Shown: in pieces, positions 10,332 to 21,722 of the stretch
Layout of the letters: every line of letters begins with the position of its first letter
Position numbering within the stretch: position 1 is the first letter of the stretch
Assembly: GCA_001599295.1 (NCBI GenBank)
Contig: BCGN01000004.1
Span: 1,241,676-1,305,675, forward strand
Origin: Sporopachydermia quercuum
Lineage: Eukaryota; Ascomycota; Sporopachydermiomycetes; Sporopachydermiales; Sporopachydermiaceae
Length of the DNA: 64,000 bases
Reading direction: 5' to 3'
Notes under the pieces: generated by a model
Database searches by the model: none
Seen by the model: only the letters and a program-made list of their open reading frames with translations
Told to the model about the DNA's origin: nothing
Program-made: the position numbers and the translations under genes

Positions 10332-11360
10332 CTAATGATCAAATGATTTTATTACCGATTCAAGCTTTTCCACATAGCTCATGAATTGTTCATCCTCCAG
10401 CTTTGAGATAATCCACTGTTTTTCTGCTTCAGAGTCCAGCGGATTGTCTATTGGTACTTCAGAACTGTTTTTTCCTGCTCCTGTAGCCCATAATTTCTTT
10501 GGTAAAGAGATTGAAGTATATGAATCTGATTTTTTTCTTTTATTCGAANTTTCCGTAGGAACCGCCTTATCAGCTTGATCACCGCTAGTGTCAGTTACGA
10601 ATGAATTAGATATCACAAACTGATTGCCAACAAGTCCTAAGTTTTGATTCATATGGAGTGTACTCTGGGAATTGATACTCTGCGGTTGAGAGATAGAATT
10701 AGTATTCGCTTTAGCCATTTGAACGTTTGCTAGTTTCGACATGAAACCAAATTGGGAGAAAGTAGAAACGGCCAGATCAAATTCATCTCTTTCTTTAAAT
10801 TTGAACTGACATCGATTCATCTATATTGAACCTGTTAGAAATTTACCAAAAAGACTGTATATACAGGTACAGCAAAAAAAGTTTTTCTATACCATTATTT
10901 CTCCATCTTTTTCAATCAGGTATTTAAGTCCAATAGAAGGCCATCCAAAGATAACTAAAACAGGTAGACTGAACTGATCACTTCTCTCCGAAAACTGCTT
11001 AAATGCCTTCTGAATTTCAATCAAGCACTACAACTGATGTTAATAACAATATTCATTATGTGAATATCGACACAGGCGTCAAGACAGTGTTCAAACCAAT
11101 TTTCTATCTTGATAGTTGATCTGCAAATTAGGCGTGGAATTTGAGTTTGAATAAGCATTGTTCTCTGTATCATCTTGCTTGCTATCTACAAAAATCAGTC
11201 TTAGATTGTTCTTGTACGGGCAATGAATCCATTTATTTTGTTTCCCTTTAGCTTTCTCTTCATTTTTAGCAGTATCCTCAGAATTGAATAGCAATCCGTG
11301 TGGCGACGGAACCATATCTCTTAGATATGAGTACTTTTCAATCTTTACCTCTACATTCAT
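10332..11360 (-). CDS. REC114: Meiotic double-strand-break protein Rec114, three exons
   Basis: Rec114 works with Mei4 and Mer2 to activate Spo11 breaks on meiotic chromosome axes. My model is complement(join(10332..10820,10893..11027,11097..11360)), 295 aa, all junctions in phase 0. Exon 1 carries KIEKYSYLRDM and KWIHCPYKNNLRLIFVDSK, the first strands of the Rec114 PH-like domain. Exon 2 adds LPVLVIFGWPSIGLKYLIEK. Exon 3 continues MNRCQFKFKERDEFDLAVST, comparable with the LLFG, FRVQF and EEALERC elements of animal REC114. After a disordered Ser/Asn-rich middle, the C terminus ends KLEDEQFMSYVEKLESVIKS, matching the short Mei4-binding helix of Rec114/Rec7. Intron 1 (69 nt) has branch ATTAAC and a TAG acceptor but a poor donor, GTTTGA. 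Intron 2 (72 nt) has branch CTAAC, acceptor TAG and donor GTATAG. An alternative first donor, GTAGAT (intron 11028..11189), would also keep frame. The exon 1 end is therefore uncertain. Confidence 0.8.
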
Positions 11361-12275
11361 ACTGTTATTGATCTCAGTTCATCTGCTTAATCCCACTCCA
11401 ATTATTACTAGAGCTTTGAATCTCAATTGACATGCTCCACTTTTCCATCAGCCTACTTCTTTGTAATAATACTCATAGTCTCCGTACTCTCACGACTTGT
11501 CTACTAATATAACTCATCGCTCAAGAACTCCTCAGATAAATAAAAACATCATCCCCCTTCTCTCAATTAAACTTCTGCTCACACTCCACAAAATTGCACA
11601 GACTTGTCGATTAATGTTTGTGGTATATTCCCCCAATTAAGGTTAAACGTTACATTCATATCATAAACCTTAACCTTATAAAACGATAGAATTGCAATTG
11701 TATTCACCATCTTGCACAATTTTTAATACAAACCAAGCTCTTAATACAGAATACATATTTGAAGTGAGTGAAAAATTTACAAAATAAACAAATAAGATAT
11801 ACAAAAAGGTAAGGTAGGTAATTTATTGTTTAGAAGTTAAAGAATTAGAAATGGATATTCAAGTTAGCCACACTGAGAAGAATATATGTATATAATGACA
11901 TTTGCAATTCATCTAACTGCATTAACGTCACGTCTCGTCTCGTAAATGTACCGTCCCATGAGCGATATATCTTGTCCCTTTCTATCGCTAAACAGGATGC
12001 GATGATAAGGAAAACACTGCAAATTGCGCAAGCGCCAAAAGTAAGAAGAAATGACTTCCATCATGTCAAATGGCGTTCTGCTTACAAATATAACGATGGG
12101 TATTGTAAATCTAAATGAACAACAAGAAGAGATTATAGTTTGAAAAGAGAAGTTCCATAAATAATGAACTTATGACTTAATTAGTTGGTTTCATGATTAT
12201 ATATATAGACATATGGGACCCTACTTAACTTTTGTTTAACTTGACTCTGGTGACATACCAAGTATATCAAATGAC
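11361..12275. other. Divergent intergenic region, REC114 / MUP1
   Basis: Contains an alternating TA run (12198..12208) about 70 bp upstream of MUP1 and a GTCACGTC box (11927..11934) that partly resembles a Cbf1 site. A start codon at 12271 opens a two-codon upstream frame (ATG ACA TGA) that overlaps the MUP1 ATG. No gene was seen. Confidence 0.5.
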
Positions 12276-14090
12276 ATGAGTGATCTAAATACTCTCACAG
12301 TCAATGATCAAGGGGATCAACTCAATAGTGATACATCAGAATTTGAAGGCACATCCAACAAGCTCGANAATCCATTCTCTGACCAAACAGAGATAATAAA
12401 CGGTGAGAATAATTTAGAACAGAGAAACACTACCGATGATATTGCTATGATAACAATGGGACACAGAGATAGTTTTAAAACTCCTTATGGACAAGATGAC
12501 GAAGGATCTGAACGTTCATGGCTCTTAGACAGAGAAAATAGTGATAATGATCTTTCATCGATAGATAATAAAGATGACGACTTGATACAAGGAGTAAAAG
12601 AACGCGATCGTAATAGAAGAATGTCGATGTTGAATATGGAAGAGATTCCCCAAGGTAGACATCTAGGCTTATTTTCAACTGTTATAATTTTCATATCAAG
12701 AATCGTTGGATCAGGAATTTTTGCAACCCCGGGAGGTATCTTCAAAGATGTAGCAGGTTCACCAGTATTATTTTTTCTTGCGTGGTTTATTGCTATGGCT
12801 TTATCATTTGCAGGATTGTATGTGTTTCTAGAACTAGGTTCACTTTTACCCCGAAGCGGAGGTAAGAAAGTATTTCTGGAATTCATTTATTATAAACCGA
12901 AAATGCTCATGAGTGTTATCTTTTGTTTTTACAGTGTTATGTTTGGTTTCTCTGTTTCAAACTCAATCGTCTTTGGTGAATATTTAATGCATGCAATTGG
13001 CTTACAAACTAATGAAAGGGTTGCAAGGTTTATTGGTTTTCTTCTTGTTATATTCTCAACATTTCTACATGGTTCAACAATTAGAGGTGGCGTTTTAGTT
13101 CAAAACTTCCTTGGTAGCATCAAGCTTTTTTTACTATGCATTATGGCTATATCTGGTATTTACGCTCTAGTGTTTCCAACTTCTATCACGGGTGTAACAA
13201 GTCAACTTTCGGTTAAGTCCTTTTTCAGCGTTCCCAATCCTGTCAGTGTTTCAATGTTTGGTACTGCTGTTATTAAAGCCATATATGCTTGTACTGGCTG
13301 GGATAGTGTTCATACTGTTCAAAGCGAGATAAAGAATCCTGTGAGGACATTGAAAATCGCTGGGCCGTTATCTCTAGTTGTAGTTTTCCTGAACTACATA
13401 TTTATCAATTTGGCTTACCTAGTTGTGATTCCTCACGACGAGATGTTGAACGGAGGTCAAATGGTTGGAACAATTCTATTTAAACGCCTTTTTGGTGATT
13501 TCTTAGGGGAAAAACTGCTAACATCATCTGTTGCTATCAGTGCTGCTGGTAACGTTTTAGCAGTTGCTTATTCTGTGTCAAGAATGAATCAGGAAGTATT
13601 CAGAGAAGGTGTTTTCCCATTCTCTACAGTGTTAGCGACCAATTATCCATTTGGTGCCCCTTTGGCTGCACTATTAGTTCACTTACTACTCAGTGCCTCG
13701 ATTTTGCTGTTACCACCACAAGGCAATTTATATGATACAATCATTAGTATTGAAGGATTTGCTGGTCAATTCTTCATGATTCTATTATCATTAGGTGTAT
13801 TTATACTGCGTTCAAGACATCCTGAATTAAGAGCACCAATAAGAGGTTGGAGAATTGCTAACTGGTTACTTTTCTTCACATCAGTGGTAATTTGTCTAAC
13901 TCCATTCACNCCAGGGGGAAATCCTAGTCATGCTCTATTTGCATTTGCATTTTTATTTATAGGGTCAACTTTTTGGGTATTTAAATTTAGAATTTTACCA
14001 TACTTTGGTAAATATATTTTGGCAGAAACAGAGGTTCAATTATATGATGGGTTAACGGTCAAAAAATGGGTAAAGGTTTATAAATCATAG
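12276..14090 (+). CDS. MUP1: Methionine permease, Mup1-type (APC superfamily)
   Basis: This is a plasma-membrane high-affinity methionine/cysteine transporter of the LAT-like branch of the APC superfamily. The 604-aa protein has a long acidic cytosolic N terminus (about residues 1-127) and then about 12 membrane segments. The segment RHLGLFSTVIIFISRIVGSG with GSGIFATPGG is the unwound TM1 motif of the family, and FLELGSLLPRSGGKKVFLE marks the TM3 region shared with Mup1 and Mup3. Substrate-contact segments AIYACTGWDSVHTVQSEIKN and SAAGNVLAVAYSVSRMNQEV are present. In yeast the N-terminal tail carries the lysines used for Art1/Rsp5 endocytosis; here it is longer and Asp/Asn-rich. Two single N bases give ambiguous residues. 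Mup3, a lower-affinity paralogue, cannot be excluded. Confidence 0.9.
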   Translation: MSDLNTLTVNDQGDQLNSDTSEFEGTSNKLXNPFSDQTEIINGENNLEQRNTTDDIAMITMGHRDSFKTPYGQDDEGSERSWLLDRENSDNDLSSIDNKDDDLIQGVKERDRNRRMSMLNMEEIPQGRHLGLFSTVIIFISRIVGSGIFATPGGIFKDVAGSPVLFFLAWFIAMALSFAGLYVFLELGSLLPRSGGKKVFLEFIYYKPKMLMSVIFCFYSVMFGFSVSNSIVFGEYLMHAIGLQTNERVARFIGFLLVIFSTFLHGSTIRGGVLVQNFLGSIKLFLLCIMAISGIYALVFPTSITGVTSQLSVKSFFSVPNPVSVSMFGTAVIKAIYACTGWDSVHTVQSEIKNPVRTLKIAGPLSLVVVFLNYIFINLAYLVVIPHDEMLNGGQMVGTILFKRLFGDFLGEKLLTSSVAISAAGNVLAVAYSVSRMNQEVFREGVFPFSTVLATNYPFGAPLAALLVHLLLSASILLLPPQGNLYDTIISIEGFAGQFFMILLSLGVFILRSRHPELRAPIRGWRIANWLLFFTSVVICLTPFXPGGNPSHALFAFAFLFIGSTFWVFKFRILPYFGKYILAETEVQLYDGLTVKKWVKVYKS

Positions 14091-14729
14091 TGTTATAAAT
14101 AGATCAATTTTATTAGGATAATTATTAAGCAATATGTATATAATGTAATAACAGTAGTGTGATGATAGATTAAGCATAATACCTACTAATAATACTATTA
14201 CAAAATACGATTTCAATATGATTTAACATGGCATTCTACTACCAGCAGCTAGATTCTAGATTCTGTTATTTTAGCAGCCAATTGTAGCACCAATATAACT
14301 CTCACTTCTAATCCTGCTATCCCATTTGATAGTCTAGTTAGCTATTTTCCTATCCTGCTTCAACTCTTCAGCATATACAACAGCAGCATCAACCACATTG
14401 ACGACAATAGAAATGATCTTTAAAAGATTAAGGATCTATTCAGCTTTGANAAAAGAAGAAAGCAACAGAGCAACAAGTTGAGAGGAGACTTACAATGCTA
14501 CATTTTCAATTGGACATAGTAACCTGGCAGCAACAGCAATGACAACAATAGTACTGTTCCTCAAAAATTGGTAATAATTGCTTCACCATAAGACAAGCAA
14601 TATAACATCCCAGACCTGGTTCTCTTCTTACGTGNAAATGCGATCGATGTTTAAACTAGTAAATTTTATTATTTTTTAGAACCCTCATATTAATCTTTCC
14701 TTGTTTCTTGCTTTCCTTTGATTTCCCTT
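14091..14729. other. Convergent intergenic region, MUP1 / YBT1
   Basis: This is the shared 3' region of two converging genes. Both strands hold short open stretches rich in CAA/CAG-type triplets, and a GTAAGT occurs on the minus strand at about 14486..14491. I could not join them into a phase-consistent gene. Confidence 0.45.
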
Positions 14730-17700
14730 TCAATATTGGGATTTACCTAGAACAAATGCCTCTTTTGCAATATCTAATAAAGAATCAAATTCCCCACTAT
14801 CAACACACATCCCTCTGAATAAAGAGCTCTCATCTGACATCAATTTATACGGATGATCATATTCAACAACTTCACCGGCGTCCATAACCAGAATCTTATC
14901 ATAATCTGCAATCGATCTCAATCTATGAGCTATTGTAAGAATAGTACTATCTTTGAATTCATTTCTAATGGTTTTCTGAATCCTAGCGTCTGTTTCGTAA
15001 TCAATTGAAGCGGTAGCTTCATCTAATAATATAATCTTCGGTGCTTTGAGTAATGATCTTGCTAAACACATCAACTGACATTGCCCTTGAGATAAGTTTC
15101 CTCCTCCTTCAGAAACAGGATTCGTTAGATCTAGAAATTGATTCTCATTATCACTACTATAATTATTACTAGTACTATCCTTTGACTCCTTCGACTCACT
15201 TGACTTGTTTGATTCATTGGAACCAGATGACCCAACTACTGCGCTACTACTCTCTGCCACGGTATCAGTCTCAGAAGCTTCAGGAATCAAATGAACTCTT
15301 CTTAATGCTTCAAATATTTGGTCATCCATGAAATCATTAAAAGGATCTAAATTTGACCTTATAGTTCCTTCAAATAACGTTGGATCCTGGGGAATAATTG
15401 ATAACCCTCTTCTTAAATCTTTAACACCAATACTTGCAATGTCAACACCATCAATGACAATGCTACCAGTGTCAAAATTCAGGAATCTAAACAAGGCAGT
15501 AATAATTGTTGATTTACCAGCTCCTGTCCTACCGACGATTCCAATATTGCTTGACGGTTCCACATGGAAACTGACGTTCTTGATAACTAAAGGATTCTCA
15601 GGGGCATACCGCAATGATAAATCGGTCACGGTTATTTCACCTTTATCTGGCCAATTCGCTGGGGGTCGATTCGTTTCGATAACACCTGGTGGTTCTTGCT
15701 CAACATTCAAATACTCTCTTACTCTTTCAACAGAGTTCATCCCCATTTCTAAAACCGCGTATAGTCTTACAACCCATAAGGCATTCTCACTGAATGTTAA
15801 TGCATATGAGATTGATAACCCCGCTAAACCAGCGTCAAGCCTGTTAACATTTAATAGAACGAACGCTGCTGAGAAAAATGAAATCAACGCTCCTGTACTA
15901 TCAGCTCTGAAGCCTAACCAACGATTGGCAACCCATAAATAGAAAAATGGCCGATTATTAGCATCTATACGTTCCATATTCTCACGAATGAATCTCCGTT
16001 CATCTCCATAAGCTCTAATAGTGGAAACACCAACTAATGTCTCAGAAAAGTGTTGATGAATAGGAGACTTCGTCACTGAGTCCAACCGTTTCAGTTCTCT
16101 TGAATTAGCAAGATAGAAAGATGCAACAAAATAGTACAATGCTCCAATGAACACAGCAACAAGTAGAAACCCAGGAGTGATAAAAGTAACCAAAATTAAC
16201 GTAGAGATACAACCCAACACACAGTATAATGTAGCTTCAGCATATGGAGCCAATTCTTGATCAACTGACTCAATATCTTTTGAAAACCTGTTTATAATTC
16301 TTCCTGCTGGTGTGGAATCAAAAAACCGTACTCTAGCATGAACCACACTACGAAGAAGATTCTCAAATATTATTCTAGAGGCTCTGATACCACCAACAAA
16401 CGTTAATAATGATCTAATACTTGCTAAACAGGCATATACCAAACCAATGACACCATAAAGAACAAGGTAAAACACAGTAGAATGGCCTGAAAGCTTTTGG
16501 AAGAAAGAATCATAGCTAGTAGTTACATAATTGACGGTACTAGTAATAACAGCAATTGACGCAGATGTTATTGTGGATTTGATAATAGATAAATGAATAG
16601 GAAGAGGATTCTTTGCTTGAGTTTCACTATCAGCAGCCCATTCACGAACCCACCATGATTGAAAAATATTAGTTAGAATAACAACACCAAAGAGTCCCAA
16701 CAGCATTAACCAAAAAGTAATTGAACCAAAACTTCGTATGTAATCAGAATAAACAGCAAGATCAACTGCACCTTCGGATTTATGCTCATCTTCAACTAGT
16801 TTGCCCAACGCTTGTTTGGCATCAACAGTATCAGAATCTTCATCAACAGGATTCTCTTGGTCTTTGACGTTGGATAATCTTCTCAACCGTTTAGCAAGTT
16901 TATTAGGATTTAAAACATGTGAATTCTCCTCATTGGCCATACTTTGAAGATTGACAAATGAAGATGTAACTGATGATAAAACACTGGTTGCGATACTTTC
17001 ATCATTTCCTAAAGCTCCGAGCTCATACACTTCTTCTGGCGTCCCTTGAGCTTTAACATGACCATTAGCCATAATGATGATATGCTGAGCTTTTTGAATC
17101 GTTAGCATGATATTATGAGATACTAGTATGCAAGTTCTACCTTCCATTAAAGGTCCGGTAATACAATTGTCATAAATCCATAGAGAAGTGTGAGAATCAA
17201 CGGCCGATAAACAATCATCAAGTAATAGATGTCTTGAGGAAGAGTATAACGCTCTAGCTAGAGATATTCTCTGTTTTTGACCCCCTGATAATGCGATACC
17301 TTTTTCTCCAATTTCTGTTTGGTCTCCTGCTTCAAGAATCTCTAAATCTCTTTCTAATCCACAGGCTGAGATGACCTCATAGTATCTATCTTCATCGAGT
17401 GGAGAGGAAAAAGTTATATTATTTCTAACGGTATCATTAAGTAGCCACGCTTGCTGTGAACAATATGCAACTGTTTCTGCCAACCCTGTTTCATTGTCAA
17501 TAGCTACGTCTTCTCTCGCTTCGATACCTGGAAGGAAAACATTACCAGAAACATGTTTCATTTCCCCTAATAGTGCCATCAACAAGGATGTTTTTCCTGA
17601 TCCTGTGGGTCCATAAATCACATTGAGTTGCCCAGTCTTGAATTCAATGTTCAAATCATACAATCTGAAGTCAGTTGAATGATTTCCCCATGTGAACGTC

Positions 17701-20035
17701 GCATTATTTTCAAATCCAATGTATGGAGAACTAGGACCTCTTGGTGTAACTAATTGATGGAATTTATTTGACTCCTCTTGATTTAGAAAGTCTTCAATTC
17801 TATCTAATGACACCTTGGATTGAACAACACTACTGAGCATATCAGCTAATTGATCCAGAGGAATTCTCAGGAGATTAAATAATGATAATGCAGTAAAAGC
17901 TACAGGGGTAGTTAATGTTTCACCAGCAACTAGAATATAAAATCCAAAGGAACACAATGTAACTAATGAAGGAGTGACAACCCATATAAATGTGGAGATA
18001 ACCCAAGCATAACTTCTTTTCTTGATCGCATTCATTTCGTCATTTCTGATTTTCATAACGTTCTCTTGGAATTTTTCCTCCCAAGCAAAGTACTTGATTA
18101 TTCGAATGCTTTGAAGGATTTCATTGATCTTCTGGATCCTTTTATCTGTATGTTTCATTAATTCCTTCTGAATAACTCCGAATATGTTATTCACATAATA
18201 ATTCAAAGGAAAGACAATAGCGAAAACCGTTGCTCCAAATAGTGCACTCCAGCCTATTAGTCGGTATAATAGATATATTGCAATTATTGTCATTAGAATA
18301 CCAGAAACAAAGAAATGTAGATATGCACATAATTCTGATACCTTAAACGAATCAACTGACATCAGATTAATAATAGCACCAATATTCTTTGAAGATGTAA
18401 GATCATCAGAAGTAGGAGTAGAATCAGAACTCGAACTGGAGCTAGCTGATTCATCTTTCTTATCTTTCTTATCTTTCTTATCTTTCTTATCAACAGCCTT
18501 AATTTTATCATTTTTACCGTCAGTTGTTTCTTTAGTTGATTCATCTTCACTTTCTGATTTCTCTGATACAGTAACTTTCCGCTTGAGTGCTTTAGTATAA
18601 ATCTCACTGATCAAAATAGCTCTCATTTGAACACATATTCGACGACCAATGAAAAGAGCCAATCCATTTGTCAATGTATCCAAAACACTTAAGCCTAACA
18701 TACACATAACATAAAACCAAGCAAGGCTTTTCATTTCCGGCTTAGGGTCTTCAACATATTCTAGGACCTTTTTCATGATAAGAGAAGGGCAGAAAATAAG
18801 ACAGGCTTCAATTCCGGCCCATAAGAATTGCAGTAGAATCTTCTGCTTGAAATATGATAATAATTTGATAGTGAATCTTGCCTTTGATTTGAATCTTCTC
18901 CAATTATCTAACACAACAAATGAATAATCTGCTTCTCTTAAATCCCATACATCTGATTCTTCTAATGCTTGTTTATAACCTTTAATCAGTAAAGATGTTA
19001 TCCATTCATACGTAACTAATGATAATAAAGGTGTGATGGGTTCGGGAGAAGGAATCAATTTAGAGTTGCTATCATCAATTATAATTCGTGCCGGTTCATC
19101 AGACACTTTAGCTGTGTAGTTGAGAATAGTTAATATAGAAATGACAATGAAACTTGAGATATAGAAAAAATGGGACTCCACAGTTGTATGGTTGAAATAT
19201 GCTGATCGAAAATTCAACATAGCAGGAACCCATAAAACACTGTAGATAATTGTAGAATGTCTCCATAGGTGGGGTAATGGGAAAAGTTTTCTTTTAGAGA
19301 AAGCATTGATAACCCTCATCGAAACCAGAGCTAATAGATACAACCAGAAACCGATATTAATCAAAGGAGTTGAATATGACTGTTCCCATTCAGAATTTAA
19401 AGATGAATCAAAAACAGTAATAGCCCATGAAGCAGTTTGATACAAAACTAATAGTAATTCTAGACAGATCCTGAGTTTACCCATAGCGGAAACGTAAATG
19501 ATATCAACATGATGTTTCATGCTAGAGCTTGGTGATAACAAAGCTTTCATAATATCAAACCTACTATCAATTATATCATCAACAGTAGGATTTTCATTTT
19601 TTGTTGTTATTCCTGAGTGAGATCCATAATTATTGCTGCCGTTACCATTACTATTGCCATAACTATTACTACTGCTATTGTTGAGTAAAGTATCTGATGA
19701 TAGTAAAGGAGCATTCTCATCTATAGGGAACTCTGAACCATTCTCAGGAAGTAAATCTTCGTCAATGGTTTCACCGTTAAGAAGTTTTTTCTTCACCTTC
19801 AAAAATTGTACCGGAGATTTTTGATGATATTTGCTTGTTGAATAAAGAAGCAATAAAATTGATACTGTGAATATAGCTAACGGTATTTGAGTTTCTAACA
19901 GTCTATAGTAATGTTAGTTAGATATGCTACCATTTGGTGTACATATAATGAAAATGGCTGATTATGCCATACTTACCTATGCCTTCCACAGGCTGTAAAA
20001 TCATCAATTGACCAAATCTTACAGTTATCAATCAT
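14730..20035 (-). CDS. YBT1: Vacuolar ABC transporter, ABCC/MRP family (Ybt1-like), one intron
   Basis: This is an ATP-driven vacuolar exporter of the multidrug-resistance-associated type; S. cerevisiae Ybt1 moves bile acids and modulates vacuolar Ca2+. CDS complement(join(14730..19902,19977..20035)), 1743 aa. Exon 1 (59 nt) encodes MIDNCKIWSIDDFTACGRH. The 74-nt intron has GTAAGT, TAACTAAC and TAG. TMD0 is followed by two TMD-NBD halves. NBD1 Walker A (GPTGSGKT) begins near residue 784, with signature LSGGQKQR and LLLDDCLSAVDS. The Asp in place of the catalytic Glu is normal for ABCC NBD1. NBD2 Walker A (GRTGAGKST) begins near 1477, with signature LSQGQCQ and LLDEATASID. Lys-Asp repeats lie in the loop encoded around 18450..18490. 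The LSQGQ form suits Ybt1/Vmr1 rather than Ycf1 (LSVGQ). Vmr1 is the main alternative. Confidence 0.9.
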
Positions 20036-21722
20036 TATAGAGACATGTGTGTGTATGTAATTCTACTACAACCGATAAATCAATTGCTGATTTAATGTAC
20101 AGAAATTAACTACCGGTGAATGCCTCGATAGTAATGATAATACTAACAACAATAATAACAATAGTTTAGTTTTTCACCAATCAATCAATCTTCTAGTTGT
20201 ATTCTATTCTAATGTTTAAATTAACTTTCATTTGAATATTTCTTGCGAAATTATTTGCTGCTGTAACGAATACTGACTAACTACGGCTCTCCCTTTAGTA
20301 CTGATCTGGGTATAATTTATTCATCAACGAACCTAATCCTTTCTAAGCCTAAAGGGTGGATTATTATATTGACCTGGCAAAATAACCCTCTGCAAACAAA
20401 TAACAATAACTCTCAACCTGAATTCTCAGTAGAATATAATAGAATTATGACTAGAAAGAGAAAAGAACTGATGAACTACACCCTCTCTCGCTTGGTTGCT
20501 CTTGAAAAGGTCTGAAATGAGGCAAAAACAGAAAAAACGTTCCTATGAGGAAAAGTTAGGTACATAAGGCCTGCATGCTATCGCAGTGATAATATAGTGA
20601 GTCACCTGAAGAAGAAGGAGAGTGATATGAAGTGTTCGCAACTTGACATTTTTGTATAGTCGGAAATAAGTAGTTTAGATATGTTTTTGAAAAGACTATA
20701 TTTAAGAATAATAGTAGTATGGTTTATTTTTCATGACTATGTTTCAGAATGATGTTCGAAGATTTGCCCCTTGTAAGAGACAGTAATAAACAATAAACAC
20801 TACATATGTGTTTTGTACCCTTTCCTGTGCTAACTATGCAGGGTAATGTATTCATACTTAAAGTTCACATGTCATTATTGCTTAAGGTTACCATGAAAAG
20901 AACTTACAATAGTTCTATAGCAATTAACAGATACTAGTGAGAAAGTACATTACTGAATAGTATACAGTGAATAAACTTTTCACCAGTAAGATTTTTTTTG
21001 AATAGAGAATTTAAATATAAATACTGTAACAATATTCTGAGAAGTTGTTAAGCTGTTCTAAACCCATTAATAAACAGAATATCTCCAGCCAGGAGCCAAG
21101 AATTTACCAATCGTAGAATATGTTTCTTAATGAGGAAACATATTTCACATAACTCACAGAAGGAGAATAAAGCCCAGGAAGCGTACGAAGTGAATGGAAA
21201 ACGCGATCTTGAGAAGCGGAGAATATTTAAATTCGAATAAGAACGAGGGACTGGAAGGCTCAAAGTTGGCAAATGGCTCTCTGTGATGTACCAAGATCAT
21301 GTTCTTGCAAATCTTTATCAGTTGAGCTTCTTAGAGGTAAAGAGAGATTGAATGTGAGAGTCCGCCTCGCGAACTGTCAAACACAACTACGAAGCTATAG
21401 AAAAGCATTGGCTCCTTCTTTTAGTATTGTAGGAGGCTTCTAGCTTAAAGTATTTTTATATCTGTATTCAAGGTCTATTTATTCAATCATATATCGTTTA
21501 GTGCCATTCTTATGTTGCTCGTAAAGTGAATACTTCTCTTGACAATGTGGGGTTGCATTGTTCACGTGATAAGTTCCAAGTTTGTTCCTGCATGTACCTG
21601 CGTCATTATGCATGAACTATGAACTACTAAACGGTACTTACAATCAATTAACCATATGTATATCCATTGAAATATCTATTTACCCATTAATATATAACCA
21701 TTGATAATTACTATTTATAATA
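20036..21722. other. 1.7-kb intergenic region, YBT1 5' flank
   Basis: Upstream of YBT1 and downstream of the exchanger gene. A perfect E-box palindrome TCACGTGA (21562..21569) is present, 1.5 kb from YBT1. I see no supported gene; a TGATGA...CTGA pattern near 20465..20515 was weighed as a box C/D RNA and not accepted. Confidence 0.45.

Noticed and set aside
11003-11119. 38-codon plus-strand frame (MPSEFQSSTTTDVNNNIHYV...)
   Set aside because: Neat composition, but it is antisense to REC114 exons and intron 1, which have recognisable family motifs.
14290-14650. Possible spliced minus-strand gene between MUP1 and YBT1
   Set aside because: Hydrophobic open stretches and a GTAAGT exist, but the phases of donor and acceptor do not agree and no branch site of the local type is present. 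Triplet-rich sequence explains the open frames.
15328-15942. 204-codon plus-strand frame
   Set aside because: Antisense to the second nucleotide-binding domain of YBT1; the conserved protein is on the minus strand.
20460-20520. Box C/D snoRNA-like pattern (TGATGA ... CTGA)
   Set aside because: Short boxes occur by chance; no terminal stem or C'/D' boxes were clear, and no guide target was identified.
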